From an uncultured Paracoccus sp. (GTDB lineage Bacteria > Pseudomonadota > Alphaproteobacteria > Rhodobacterales > Rhodobacteraceae): a stretch of DNA of 64,000 bases. The notes beneath the pieces are model-generated. The model was not told the DNA's origin. It ran no database searches and saw only the letters and a list, made by a program, of their open reading frames with translations. Shown piece after piece: positions 27,174-36,122 of the stretch; position 1 is the stretch's first letter; the number at the start of each line of letters is the position of its first letter. The stretch spans positions 1 to 64,000 of the forward strand of contig NZ_CANKWH010000006.1 in NCBI RefSeq assembly GCF_947487305.1. Reading direction: 5' to 3'. The position numbers were made by a program, and so were the translations under genes.

Positions 27174-27848
27174 TCAGTTGACCTGCTGGGCCAGGAAATA
27201 GGCCTCCCAATAGGCCTTGATGCCCGGGCGCTCGCGCCCCGCAAGCACGCTGAGCCCCCAGCGCCGCGAGCGAAGCTCGTGATAGTCAGGCTGCATGTAA
27301 TACTTGCGGCCCTGGGACAGGTGCAGACCGATGGCGGCCAGCTTGGTCTCGAACTCGTCGGTGATGTCCACGAACCAGTTGGGACGGAAGGTGGCATCAT
27401 TGTCCGGCCCCTCGGCCAACAGCAGGGTCGGCGTCCAGTCGGCACGGCGCACGGCGATCTGCACGGCGGCCTCGACCGCAACATGATCCTGATGCGCCGT
27501 CCGGCTTTCGCCGACATGATGGGTGACGATGACCTCGGGACGCTCGCGGTCCAGCACCCGTTCGAGCCACGAGATCAACTCGCTGTTGCGCGCGACGAAG
27601 CCATCGGGGAAGTCGCCGAAGACAAGTTCCGCACCGATCAGCCCCGCCGCCGCCTCGGCCTCGAGCCGGCGATCCCATTCGCTCGGATCCGCGCCGTTCT
27701 CGCCGCGTGTGACGATCAGCACCACCACCCGCCAGCCCTGCTTTCGCAGCTTGGAGAGGAAGCCGAAGCTGGAGATCTCGGCATCATCCGGGTGGGCAAA
27801 GATGGTCAGCGCCGTGCGGGGCGATTGGTGCGTGGTCTGAAACAGCAT
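27174..27848 (-). CDS. PIG-L/LmbE-family deacetylase
   Basis: 224-residue zinc-dependent N-deacetylase of the LmbE/PIG-L family, which removes acetyl groups from GlcNAc-type sugars. The metal and catalytic motif AHPDDAE lies at residues about 18-24, the TRGENG turn near 48, and the second metal site HQDH near 118. It is the first gene of the minus arm of the polysaccharide locus, facing the 622-bp divergent region. A role in polysaccharide deacetylation is likely from context. Confidence 0.88.
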   Translation of the reverse strand: MLFQTTHQSPRTALTIFAHPDDAEISSFGFLSKLRKQGWRVVVLIVTRGENGADPSEWDRRLEAEAAAGLIGAELVFGDFPDGFVARNSELISWLERVLDRERPEVIVTHHVGESRTAHQDHVAVEAAVQIAVRRADWTPTLLLAEGPDNDATFRPNWFVDITDEFETKLAAIGLHLSQGRKYYMQPDYHELRSRRWGLSVLAGRERPGIKAYWEAYFLAQQVN

Positions 27849-28470
27849 GGCAGTGCGAAGAACCCTTCCTCAAATCATTAAGGACCGCAACGTCGCCGGT
27901 CCCGTCACCACCTGCGTTCCGTGACGTTGCCGACGCTGAGCAGCCAGTGTCATGCAACAACACAACAAACCATGATTCTGTCCCGTGAAAATTCAAAACT
28001 GAACCGTTTACATCACAAAATCAACGCGTTATGCGTGCGTTCTGAATGGCATAAATCAACTTTAGATTGACTAGCATCGGCGGAAATCCTCCTATGCGAC
28101 CAATGTTCGACCTGTGATGGAACCCGATCCAAAATGGCTTTGAGCCCTGAAAACGCAGGCCAAGAGGCGAAAAGAGTTCATGATTTTTCAGGCGACCTTT
28201 GCGGCGGCTTCGTGAACAGCTTCGATGCCGCTTTCCAGTAAGCGGAGGCGCCGGTGAACGCCCTCAACCCGGCGATGAAATGCAGCAGGAATTGGCCGAG
28301 ACAGGACCAATGATGTTATGGGCCGATTGATCTTGTTTGCCGTGATTGCAAGTTTGAAGCAGGCGGGTCTACCGCCCGAAATAATGAGCTGCCCAGACCC
28401 GATCCGGCGCGCATCTGCGTGCCAGTGTCCGGGCCCGGTGCGGTTCCTGTGCCTGTGGTGAGTAGATTTC
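27849..28470. promoter_or_regulatory. Divergent gene-poor region of the polysaccharide locus
   Basis: 622 bp separate the minus arm (deacetylase at 27848) from exoY at 28471. Base composition is visibly less G+C-rich than the genes, especially at 27950-28200. An 8-bp inverted repeat (GCAACGTC and GACGTTGC) lies near 27888-27929. A minus-strand frame of 94 codons (28188-28472) matches nothing I know and I do not call it. The region most likely holds both promoters of the locus; no defined operator was identified. Confidence 0.6.
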
Positions 28471-29226
28471 ATGATGTTTGATGCCCTGGACGATACGCGC
28501 AGCCCCTCGCGCCCCCCCGCGCTGCGCCATGCAAGCGAGACGACCGCCCGCCCGTCCGAAGCGATGCGCAGCCGATCGGCGCAGACCCCGGCTCTGGTCC
28601 ATGACCGGTTGAACGGTTTCTATGGCCGCTATGGCAAACGCGGGCTCGACATCATCGGCGCGCTGGTCCTGATCCTGGTCTTCCTGCCGCTGATCCTCGT
28701 CATCGTGCTGATGCAGGTCATCCAGCCGGGCGGTGTGCTGTTCCAGCACCTTCGCGTCGGGCGCGGCGGCGAGGAATTCGGCTGCCTCAAGTTCCGCACC
28801 ATGGTGCCCGATGCCGACCTGCGCCTCACCGAGTTGCTCGAGCGCGATGCCGAGGCGCGGCGCGAATGGCACGAGACCCGCAAGCTGCTCAGCGACCCGC
28901 GCATCACCGGCATCGGCAACGTGCTGCGCAAAAGCAGCCTCGATGAATTGCCGCAGCTGGTGAACGTGCTCAGGGGCGAGATGAGCCTTGTCGGGCCCCG
29001 TCCGATCACCGAGGCCGAACTGGCGATGTATGGCGAGGCGCGGGCCGCCTATCTGGCGCTGCGCCCCTGTTTGACCGGCAAGTGGCAGGTCAGCGGCCGC
29101 AATGACATCAGCTATGACGAGCGCATCCAGATCGACCGCACCTATGCCGAAAGCTTCGGCTTCTGGGGCGACATGGGGATCCTGGTCCAGACGGTGGGCG
29201 TGGTGCTGGGCGCGACGGGTCGATAA
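28471..29226 (+). CDS. exoY: ExoY-like undecaprenyl-phosphate sugar-1-phosphate transferase
   Basis: 251-residue initiating transferase that loads the first sugar phosphate (galactose in the ExoY type) on undecaprenyl phosphate. One N-terminal membrane helix lies at about residues 58-84. It is followed by the bacterial sugar transferase domain with LKFRTMVPDA near 109, RKSSLDELPQLVNVL and GEMSLVGPRP near 168-178, and LTGKWQVSGRN. A 57-residue polar N-terminal tail is slightly long for the family, so a later start is possible. It is the first gene of the plus arm, and the following genes match succinoglycan-type assembly functions. Confidence 0.88.
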   Translation: MMFDALDDTRSPSRPPALRHASETTARPSEAMRSRSAQTPALVHDRLNGFYGRYGKRGLDIIGALVLILVFLPLILVIVLMQVIQPGGVLFQHLRVGRGGEEFGCLKFRTMVPDADLRLTELLERDAEARREWHETRKLLSDPRITGIGNVLRKSSLDELPQLVNVLRGEMSLVGPRPITEAELAMYGEARAAYLALRPCLTGKWQVSGRNDISYDERIQIDRTYAESFGFWGDMGILVQTVGVVLGATGR

Positions 29227-29239
29227 TCCCGCGCCGCCC

Positions 29240-29404
29240 TCAGCGGCGGCGGGACCGCCACAGCGCGGCCAGCCCGGCGAACAGGTTCGACACCACCACG
29301 AGCACCAGCAGCGACATCAGAATGCTCGCATCGCACAGGGTCCAGACCACGATCGCGGCGACCAACCCAAGCAGAAATCCGGATATCAACAAACCCAATG
29401 GCAT
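29240..29404 (-). CDS. Predicted 54-residue membrane protein, antisense between exoY and the flippase gene
   Basis: A 55-codon minus-strand frame, below usual size cut-offs, encodes MPLGLLISGFLLGLVAAIVV, a short WTLCDAS turn, a second hydrophobic run (about residues 28-48) and a basic WRSRRR tail before TGA. The two-helix hairpin with a positive C-terminal end looks designed rather than random. It fills almost exactly the gap after exoY (stop 13 nt away) and overlaps the first bases of the flippase frame at 29398. The ribosome site is weak. No family is recognised. Confidence 0.5.
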   Translation of the reverse strand: MPLGLLISGFLLGLVAAIVVWTLCDASILMSLLVLVVVSNLFAGLAALWRSRRR

Positions 29405-30813
29405 CGACCGATAGCATCATGGAACCGGGGCCAATGCCAGCGGAAATTCGCTTGTCCGAGGCTTCCCCTGCGCCAGCCACCGCGCACAGGCCGGGTCGCG
29501 GCCGCCTGTCGGGCGACCATGCCGGCGGGCTGATCGACTCGCTGTTGCTGATCCTTGCCCGCGTCGGGGCCAACCTGCTGGCGCTGGTCTGGACGCTGCT
29601 TCTGACCCGGCTGGTCCAGCCCGAGCTGTCGGGCATTGCCTTTCATGCCATCGCGCTGGCGCAGATCGCCTCGATCCTCCTGACGCTGAACGTCGAATCC
29701 GGCGCCATGCGGCTTCTGGTCCCGGCCCTGCATCAGGGCCGCCTGGACGAGGCGGCGGGCTTCATCCGCTTCAACCGCCGCATGGTCTGGCTGACCGCGC
29801 CGATCCTCGCGCTGGCCGCCGTGATCTGGGCGCAGCTTCAGGGCAACGGGCTGCTGGTCGGCTGGATCGCCGTCGCGGCACTCATGGTGGCACTGGCGCG
29901 GCTGACCGCGCGGCACGCCACCGCGCTTGGCGCGATGCGGCGCGGACTGTTGCCACGGCTTCTGACCGGACCCATCGTGCTGACCCTCGGGCTGGGTCTC
30001 GCATGGGCTACCGCCACGCCCTTGCTGCCCTGGCATGTCGCCGCCCTCTTCGCGCTGTCCGAGGGGCTGACCGTCCTGATCCAGCACCGCCTGCTGCGCC
30101 AGGCCTTCACACCGCTGGCGGGCCAGCCGACCCCGATGGCGGGCTGGCGCGGCTGGATCTCGCTTGGCCTCTGGCTCTCGCCGGGGCTGATGATGAGCGA
30201 GTATCGCAAGGCCCTGCTGATCGCCACCACAGCCTTGGTGCTGACCCCGGCCGAGCTGAGCCTCTTCGCCGTGGCCTTCTCGATCATCAACATCATCAAT
30301 TTCGGCGTGGTCGCGGTGGATGTGGCCTTCAGCCCGCGCATCGCCCGCGCCATGGCGGCAGATGAACCCGCCAACCGCGACCGGCTGCTGGCCAGCTCGG
30401 CGGCGATCAAGCTGGCGGGGCTGACCCTTGGCGTCCTCGGCACCGCGCTTCTCGGGCCATGGGTGCTGGGCTGGTTCGGGGCCGGATACCGCGCCGCCGG
30501 ACCGGCACTGATGATCCTGCTGGCGCTGCCCGCCACCGCCATCCTCTTCGGCCCGGCCTCGGTCATCCTGTCGGCGCGCGGCCTCGGTCGCGCCGATTTC
30601 ACCGGCAACATGCTGGGCGCGCTGGCCATCGTGGCGGCGATCCTTGCCGGCGGCGCGGGCTTCGGCCTGACCGGCGCTGCACTTGGCGCGGTGCTGGGCC
30701 AGGCCATCGCGCTGGCAATCATGGCCGCACAATCCCGCCGCCTCCTGGGCATCGACCCGACGCTGATGAGCCTGCGCCACTTGCGCCGCAGCGCGAGCGA
30801 GACCGCATCATGA
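29398..30813 (+). CDS. Polysaccharide flippase (MOP superfamily, ExoT/Wzx-like)
   Basis: 471-residue membrane protein with about twelve to fourteen hydrophobic segments. The N-terminal pattern GGLIDSLLLILARVGANLLALVWTLL (first helix) and later LSIFAVAFSI-like and ARGLGRADFTGNMLG segments fit polysaccharide-transport MATE-like flippases. It should flip the lipid-linked repeat across the inner membrane. Two starts are possible, 29398 and 29419 (MEPGPMP); neither has a strong ribosome site. It overlaps the ExoA-like gene by 4 nt. Confidence 0.83.
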   Translation: MASTDSIMEPGPMPAEIRLSEASPAPATAHRPGRGRLSGDHAGGLIDSLLLILARVGANLLALVWTLLLTRLVQPELSGIAFHAIALAQIASILLTLNVESGAMRLLVPALHQGRLDEAAGFIRFNRRMVWLTAPILALAAVIWAQLQGNGLLVGWIAVAALMVALARLTARHATALGAMRRGLLPRLLTGPIVLTLGLGLAWATATPLLPWHVAALFALSEGLTVLIQHRLLRQAFTPLAGQPTPMAGWRGWISLGLWLSPGLMMSEYRKALLIATTALVLTPAELSLFAVAFSIINIINFGVVAVDVAFSPRIARAMAADEPANRDRLLASSAAIKLAGLTLGVLGTALLGPWVLGWFGAGYRAAGPALMILLALPATAILFGPASVILSARGLGRADFTGNMLGALAIVAAILAGGAGFGLTGAALGAVLGQAIALAIMAAQSRRLLGIDPTLMSLRHLRRSASETAS

Positions 30814-31856
30814 CCCATTACCGCCCCGACCTTTCCCGCGCGACCGCCCTGACCGGGCATGAGGTGCTGATCGTCGTCCCCGCGCTGAACGAGGCGCGCG
30901 CGATCGATCCCTGCCTGCGTTCGCTGATGGCGGGTGATCCGCGTCTGGCCCATGCAAGGTTGGTCGTCGCCGATGGCGGCAGCCGCGACGGCACGCAGGC
31001 GATTGTCACAAACTTGCAGGCCGAGTTCCCGAACCTGCACCTGATCGACAATCCCGAACGCCTGCAATCGGCGGGCATCAACCGCGCCGTGGCCGAGGCG
31101 GCGCTGCCGCAGCACCGCATCCTCGTCCGCGCCGATGCCCATGCGATCTACCCGCCGGGCTATGCCATGGCCGCCGCCGACCGGCTGGCGGAACTGGGCA
31201 TGGCCTCGGTGGTGGTGCCGATGGATTCCCGCGGCCAGACCGGCTTCGCCCGCGCCGCCGCCTGGATCGTCGATACGCCGCTCGGCTCGGGTGGCTCGGC
31301 CCATCGCGGTGGGCATCGCTCGGGCGAGGTCGATCACGGCCATCATGCGGCAATGGATCTGGGCTGGTTCCGCAGCACCGGCGGCTATGATCCCGGCTTC
31401 AGCCATAACGAGGATGCCGAGCTGGATCACCGGCTGCGCGCGGCCGGCGGGCGGATCTGGATGGCGGGCGACCTGCGGCTGGATTACCAGATGCGGCCCG
31501 GGTTCCGGGCGCTGGCCCGGCAATACTGGACCTATGGCCGGGGCCGGGCGCGCACGGTGCTGAAGCACCGGATGAGGCCCCGCCTGCGACAACTGGCCCC
31601 GGCGGTGAACCTGATGCTGCTGCTCGCATGCGCAGCGCTGATCCTCACGGGTCTGATGACCGGCCTCGGTTGGCTGACCGCGCTCGGCGCGATCTGGCCC
31701 GCGCTTTACGCCGGCCTGCTGCTGAGCGCCTCGCTGTGGATGGCCAAGCGCCACCGCGATCCGGCCGGCCTCTGGGCCGGGCCGGCTCTCGCTGCCATGC
31801 ACCTGCCCTGGGGGGCGGGGTTTCTGACCGGCATTCTGAAGGGAGCCGCCCGATGA
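30810..31856 (+). CDS. exoA: ExoA-like glycosyltransferase family 2
   Basis: 348-residue membrane-anchored glycosyltransferase similar to succinoglycan ExoA (a beta-1,3-glucosyltransferase). The start ATG at 30810 overlaps the flippase stop. GT-A features include VLIVVPALNEARAIDPCL near residue 18, VVADGGSRDGT near 53, DAHAIYPPGY, and the strongly ExoA-like GGSAHRGGHRSGEVDHGHHA, FSHNEDAELDHRLRAAGGRIW and YGRGRARTVLKHR. Two C-terminal hydrophobic helices follow. The exact sugar cannot be read from sequence. Confidence 0.82.
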   Translation: MTHYRPDLSRATALTGHEVLIVVPALNEARAIDPCLRSLMAGDPRLAHARLVVADGGSRDGTQAIVTNLQAEFPNLHLIDNPERLQSAGINRAVAEAALPQHRILVRADAHAIYPPGYAMAAADRLAELGMASVVVPMDSRGQTGFARAAAWIVDTPLGSGGSAHRGGHRSGEVDHGHHAAMDLGWFRSTGGYDPGFSHNEDAELDHRLRAAGGRIWMAGDLRLDYQMRPGFRALARQYWTYGRGRARTVLKHRMRPRLRQLAPAVNLMLLLACAALILTGLMTGLGWLTALGAIWPALYAGLLLSASLWMAKRHRDPAGLWAGPALAAMHLPWGAGFLTGILKGAAR

Positions 31857-32755
31857 CCACCAAGATCGACATCCTGATGTGCACCTTCCGCCGCCCCGCC
31901 GTGGCCGAGGCCATCGCCACGCTGGCCGCTCTGCGCCTGCCGCCGGACAGCGATGTGCGGCTGGTCATCGCCGATAATGACGACACCGACAGCGCAAGGC
32001 AGGTGGTGGCCGAGGCCGCACAGGCCCTGCCCTATCCCTGCCTCTACATCCATGCGCCTGCCCGCAATATCTCGCTGGCGCGCAATGCCTGCCTCGATGC
32101 CGCCAGCGCCCGGGGCGCCGACTGGATCGCCAGTCTCGACGATGACGAATCCATGCATCCCGACTGGCTGGTCGAGCTGATGGCAGTCGCCGGTCAAGCC
32201 GATGGCGCCTTCGGCAAGGTGCAGGCGCTTTACCCCGAGGGCGCGCCCGGCTGGCTGAGCCGCCTCGATTTCCATTCCTCGCATCCCGAGCGGATGCGGC
32301 TGCCGATCCGCACCGGCAACAGCGGCAATGTGGCGCTGCGCTGGCAGGGCACACCCTGGCAGGATCAGCGTTATGACCTGTCGCGCGGCCAGTCGGGCGG
32401 CGAGGATACCGAGTTCTTCCTGCGCCTCACCGGCATGGGTGCGCGGCTGCTGCCTGCCCCGCGCGCCATCGTGACCGAGCCGGTGCCACAGGGGCGGCAG
32501 TCGCTGGACTGGCTGGGGGTGCGCCGCTTCCGCATGGGGCAGACCCATATCATCACGGCTGAGACCCGGGCCGAGCGCGCGGGGCTGTTCGTCACCGCCT
32601 CGGCCAAGGCGGCCTTCTGCCGCCTGCGCGAGAAACTGTCCCCGGACGAGACGCAGCGCATTTTCTGGTATCTGCGCGGGCAATTGCATCGCGGCGTTGT
32701 CGCGGGCCTGCGCGACGAGCCGCAGCCGCAGCTTTACGGCAATGACCCGGTATGA
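31853..32755 (+). CDS. exoM: ExoM-like glycosyltransferase family 2
   Basis: 300-residue cytoplasmic glycosyltransferase with the ExoM pattern: IDILMCTFRRPAVAEAIATL at the start, VIADNDDTDSARQVV, YIHAPARNISLARNACLD and the GT-A metal motif SLDDDESMHPDW near residue 96. GGEDTEFFLRL is the probable catalytic-base segment. It overlaps the neighbours on both sides by 4 nt. Succinoglycan ExoM adds a beta-1,4 glucose; the linkage here is inferred only by similarity. Confidence 0.78.
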   Translation: MTTKIDILMCTFRRPAVAEAIATLAALRLPPDSDVRLVIADNDDTDSARQVVAEAAQALPYPCLYIHAPARNISLARNACLDAASARGADWIASLDDDESMHPDWLVELMAVAGQADGAFGKVQALYPEGAPGWLSRLDFHSSHPERMRLPIRTGNSGNVALRWQGTPWQDQRYDLSRGQSGGEDTEFFLRLTGMGARLLPAPRAIVTEPVPQGRQSLDWLGVRRFRMGQTHIITAETRAERAGLFVTASAKAAFCRLREKLSPDETQRIFWYLRGQLHRGVVAGLRDEPQPQLYGNDPV

Positions 32756-33969
32756 GCCCTGCCCCTTCAGACCTTGCCGGGCTGCCGGTCGCCGTCTTCG
32801 GCATCGATCTGGCCGAGCCGGCGCAGATCCGCCGCATCCGTTCGCTGATCGCGCTTGGCTGCGACGTCACCTCGTTCTGCCAGCGACGCGAGGGCAGCCC
32901 GGACATCACACCGGACTGGCGCAACATCGATCTGGGGCTGGTCCGGCATGGCGACATTCGCGGTCGGGCGCGGGCGGCGGCGCGCTCGGTGCGGCTGGCG
33001 CTGGCGGGATGGCGGCAGCTTGCGGATGCGCAGGTGATCATCGCCCGCAATCTCGACATGGCGCTGATCGCGCTGGCGGCGCGGCGGCTGGCCTCGCTGC
33101 GCGCGGGCAAGCGACCGGCACCGCTGGTCTATGAATGCCTCGACATCCACGACCTGATGACCCGTCCGGGCCGCGCCGGGCAGATCATGCGCCGGGCGGA
33201 GCGTCATGTGCTGGCTCAGGCGGCGCTGCTGGTGGTCAGTTCGCCGGGTTTCATCCGCGAGTATTTCGCGCCGATGCAGGGCTATGACGGCCCGGTCGCG
33301 GTGGTCGAGAACAAGCTGTGGCTCGGCCTCGACCCCGCCAGCCGTCCGGCCCGCCCGCAACCCGAACCCCGAACCGCGAACGCCCCCCTGACCCTCGGCC
33401 TCGTCGGCTCGATCCGCTGCCAGGCCTCGGTCGATCTGCTGACGCAGACCGCCGACCTGATGGGCGACCGCTTGCGGGTTCGCATCTCGGGCGCGTTGCA
33501 TGAGCATGCGCTGACCGGCTTTCATCAGGCCGTCGCCGCCCGTCCGAATGTCGAATGGACCGGCCCCTATGCCTATCCGCAGGGGCTGGCGGGGGCCTAT
33601 GCCGGCTGCGATCTGGTCTGGGCGCAGGACATGTGGCAGCGCGGCACCAATTCCGACTGGCTGCTTCCGAACCGCATCTACGAGGCCAGCTGGTGCGGCT
33701 GCCCCTCGGTGGCGCTCAAGGCAACCGAGACCGGGCGGCGCATCGCCGCCGACGGGCTTGGTCATGTCATCGATGCGCCCCGGCCCGAGGATCTGGCCGC
33801 ACTGCTGTCGCGGCTGACCCCCGCAGCACTGGCTGAAGAGCGCGCCGCCCTGCTGTCGCGCCCCGCCGCGGAGTTCGTGCAGGCCGCCCGCGACGTGCTG
33901 CCCTTCCTCGCCCCGGCCCGTCCGGTCCCGCCGACGACCCCCCTTGCCCATCCCCGGCTTTCCCACTAG
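32752..33969 (+). CDS. ExoL-like glycosyltransferase (GT-B type)
   Basis: 405-residue predicted GT-B glycosyltransferase. The N-terminal half contains the patterns I associate with ExoL: IARNLDMALIALAARRL, YECLDIHDLMTR, LVVSSPGFIREYF and VVENKLWLG. The C-terminal half has the donor-binding region with NRIYEASWCGCPSVALK. It is the last gene of the plus arm. A TPP riboswitch begins 14 nt after its stop, so the thiamine operon follows immediately and may be partly reached by read-through. Confidence 0.75.
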   Translation: MSPAPSDLAGLPVAVFGIDLAEPAQIRRIRSLIALGCDVTSFCQRREGSPDITPDWRNIDLGLVRHGDIRGRARAAARSVRLALAGWRQLADAQVIIARNLDMALIALAARRLASLRAGKRPAPLVYECLDIHDLMTRPGRAGQIMRRAERHVLAQAALLVVSSPGFIREYFAPMQGYDGPVAVVENKLWLGLDPASRPARPQPEPRTANAPLTLGLVGSIRCQASVDLLTQTADLMGDRLRVRISGALHEHALTGFHQAVAARPNVEWTGPYAYPQGLAGAYAGCDLVWAQDMWQRGTNSDWLLPNRIYEASWCGCPSVALKATETGRRIAADGLGHVIDAPRPEDLAALLSRLTPAALAEERAALLSRPAAEFVQAARDVLPFLAPARPVPPTTPLAHPRLSH

Positions 33970-33983
33970 CTTCCGCCGCACTT

Positions 33984-34078
33984 ACTCGTTGGGGTGCCCC
34001 GCTTGACCGGGGCTGAGAGGCGAATGCCGACCCATCGAACCTGATCCGGTTAATACCGGCGGAGGGAACGGGTAGCTT
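33984..34078 (+). ncRNA. TPP riboswitch (THI element)
   Basis: Canonical conserved pieces in order: GGGGTGCCC (33991-33999), GGGGCTGAGAGG (34009-34020), CCCATCGAACCTGATCCGG (34031-34049), TAATACCGGCGGAGGGAAC (34051-34069). It lies upstream of the thiamine operon. Downstream, CCCCC at 34116-34120 can pair with GGGGGG at 34141-34146, which is the thiD ribosome site, so control is probably at translation initiation. Confidence 0.97.
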
Positions 34079-34150
34079 GACGATGCCGGGCGATCACGTC
34101 CCTGCGCCAGTCTTTCCCCCAATCCATCCGTCGGTCGAAAGGGGGGCGAC

Positions 34151-34954
34151 GTGACGGATATAGCTTTGACCATCGCAGGCTCGGACAGCGGCGGCGGTGC
34201 GGGGATTCAGGCCGATCTGAAAACATTTTCCGCGCTTGGTGCCTATGGCGCCAGCGTGCTGACCGCCATCACAGCGCAGAACACCCGCGCCGTCACCGCC
34301 GCCGAGACGCTGTCGCCCGCGATGATCCGGGCGCAGATGGATGCCGTCTTCGACGATCTGCCGGTGAAGGCGGTGAAGATCGGGATGCTGGGCGATCCCC
34401 TGGTGATCCGCGCCGTGGCCGAGGGGCTTGCCGGGCGCGGCCTGCCGGTAGTGCTTGATCCGGTGATGGTGGCGAAATCCGGCGACAGGCTGCTGGCCGC
34501 CGAAGCGATCGCGTCGCTGCGGGGCGAGCTGCTGCCGCTGGCGACCGTGCTGACCCCGAACCTGCCGGAAACGGGCGAGCTGCTCGGTGCAGAACCCGCC
34601 GCCGACCTGAGCGCGCGCGAGGTGCAGGGCCGCGCGCTCTTGGCGCTGGGGCCGGACTGGGTGCTGATGAAGGGCGGCCATGACGCGGGGAATGTCTGCA
34701 CCGACCTGCTGCTTGGGCCTGAGATCCGTCACCTGACCGCCCCGCGCATCGCCACGAAGAACACCCACGGCACCGGCTGCACCCTCTCTGCCGCCATCGC
34801 CGCCGGGCTGGCGCAGGGTCTCACGGTGCCCGAGGCGGTGGCCCGCGCCCATGCCTATCTGCAGGGCGCCATCGCCGCCGCCGACCGGCTGTGCATCGGA
34901 TCGGGACATGGGCCGGTGCATCATTTCCACGCGCTCTGGGGGGATGGCGCATGA
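34151..34954 (+). CDS. thiD: Hydroxymethylpyrimidine / phosphomethylpyrimidine kinase ThiD
   Basis: 267-residue ribokinase-fold enzyme making HMP pyrophosphate for thiamine synthesis. The start is GTG, preceded by GGGGGG. N-terminal [46 protein letters not shown] and the C-terminal catalytic [18 protein letters not shown] are all intact. It is the first gene of the ten-gene thi operon and directly follows the TPP riboswitch. Confidence 0.96.
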   Translation: MTDIALTIAGSDSGGGAGIQADLKTFSALGAYGASVLTAITAQNTRAVTAAETLSPAMIRAQMDAVFDDLPVKAVKIGMLGDPLVIRAVAEGLAGRGLPVVLDPVMVAKSGDRLLAAEAIASLRGELLPLATVLTPNLPETGELLGAEPAADLSAREVQGRALLALGPDWVLMKGGHDAGNVCTDLLLGPEIRHLTAPRIATKNTHGTGCTLSAAIAAGLAQGLTVPEAVARAHAYLQGAIAAADRLCIGSGHGPVHHFHALWGDGA

Positions 34955-35928
34955 TCCGCATTCTCGGCGTCGGTGTGATGGGCCTGACGCTGGCCACTGA
35001 ATTGACCGCACGTGGCCACAGTGTCGAACTGGTCGATCCCGAACCCGCCCCCGGCCCGCATGGCTGTTCCTGGTGGGCCGGCGGCATGCTCGCCCCCTAT
35101 TGCGAGGGCGAATCCGCCGAGGAGCCGGTCGAGCGGCATGGCCTGACCGCCATCGACTGGTGGCAGCGACAGACCGGCGGCGTCAGCCGTCAGGGCACGC
35201 TGGTCCTCGCGCTGAACCGCGACCGGGGCGAGCTTGCCCGCTTCGCCCGCCGCAGTCGTGGCCACCGGATGCTGAACAGTGACGCCATCGCCGCGCTGGA
35301 ACCCGATCTCGCCGGGCGCTTCACCTCGGGCCTGTTCTACGAGACCGAGGCGCATCTGTCGCCCCGCGCGGCGCTGACGGAACTGCGCCGCCGGCTCGAG
35401 GCCAAGGGCGTGGCGATCCACCGCGCGCCGACCGCCGGCAAACCAGATCAGCTGATCGACGCCCGTGGCCTTGCCGCCCGCGATGCCCTGCCCGACCTGC
35501 GCGGGGTGCGCGGCGAGATGCTGGTGCTGCGCTGCCCTGACGTGACCCTGAACCGCCCGATCCGGCTGCTGCATCCGCGCATCCCGCTCTACATCGTGCC
35601 GCGCGGTGATGGCGTCTTCATGCTGGGCGCGACGATGATCGAAAGCGACCGGCGCGGGGTGGTGACGGCGCGCTCGGTTCTGGAACTGCTCTCAGCCGCC
35701 TATGCGCTGCTGCCGGCTTTTGGCGAGGCCGAGCTGTTGGAAACCGGCGCCGATGCCCGCCCGGCCTTTCCCGACAACCTGCCGCGGCTGCGGCGTGTCG
35801 GGTCAACGCTCTATGCCAACGGGCTTTACCGCCATGGCTTCCTGCTGGCCCCTGCCGTCGCCGCCATGGCGGCGGATCATCTGGAGCGCGGCATCATCCC
35901 CGAATTCATGGACGAGGTTTTTGCATGA
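34951..35928 (+). CDS. thiO: Glycine oxidase ThiO
   Basis: 325-residue FAD-dependent amine oxidase of the DAO family that forms the glycine imine used for the thiazole ring. The N-terminal dinucleotide fold is [20 protein letters not shown] followed by [20 protein letters not shown] near residue 35 and the C-terminal [15 protein letters not shown] match ThiO. The start at 34951 overlaps the thiD stop (ATGA). ThiO rather than ThiH fits an aerobic route. Confidence 0.92.
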   Translation: MIRILGVGVMGLTLATELTARGHSVELVDPEPAPGPHGCSWWAGGMLAPYCEGESAEEPVERHGLTAIDWWQRQTGGVSRQGTLVLALNRDRGELARFARRSRGHRMLNSDAIAALEPDLAGRFTSGLFYETEAHLSPRAALTELRRRLEAKGVAIHRAPTAGKPDQLIDARGLAARDALPDLRGVRGEMLVLRCPDVTLNRPIRLLHPRIPLYIVPRGDGVFMLGATMIESDRRGVVTARSVLELLSAAYALLPAFGEAELLETGADARPAFPDNLPRLRRVGSTLYANGLYRHGFLLAPAVAAMAADHLERGIIPEFMDEVFA

Positions 35929-36119
35929 TGATCACCCTCAACGGCGAGGTGCTGGCGACCGAAGCCGCCACTTTGTCGGACCTGCTGGCCGAAGGCGGCT
36001 TTGGTGCCAAGGTCGCCACCGCCCGCAATGGCGATTTCGTCCCTGCCGCCCTGCGCGCCGCCACGCCAATCGCCGAGGGCGACCGGATCGAGGTCGTCGC
36101 ACCGATGCAGGGGGGCTGA
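35925..36119 (+). CDS. thiS: Sulfur-carrier protein ThiS
   Basis: 64-residue ubiquitin-like carrier ending in the required Gly-Gly (PMQGG). It is adenylated by ThiF at the C-terminus and thiocarboxylated to donate sulfur to ThiG. N-terminal ITLNGEVLATEAATLSDLL and VATARNGDFVP match the family. It overlaps thiO by 4 nt and lies 3 nt before thiG, the only junction in this operon that is not an overlap. Confidence 0.95.
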   Translation: MMITLNGEVLATEAATLSDLLAEGGFGAKVATARNGDFVPAALRAATPIAEGDRIEVVAPMQGG

Positions 36120-36122
36120 GCC

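Noticed and set aside
27888-27929. 8-bp inverted repeat GCAACGTC / GACGTTGC downstream of the divergent start
   Set aside because: Arms are short and 26 nt apart with no T-tract; could occur by chance, so it is only mentioned within the regional entry.
28188-28472. 94-codon minus-strand frame in the divergent region of the polysaccharide locus
   Set aside because: No ribosome site, no recognised family, and it would overlap the exoY start; could be chance. A transposase remnant was considered but no motif supports it.
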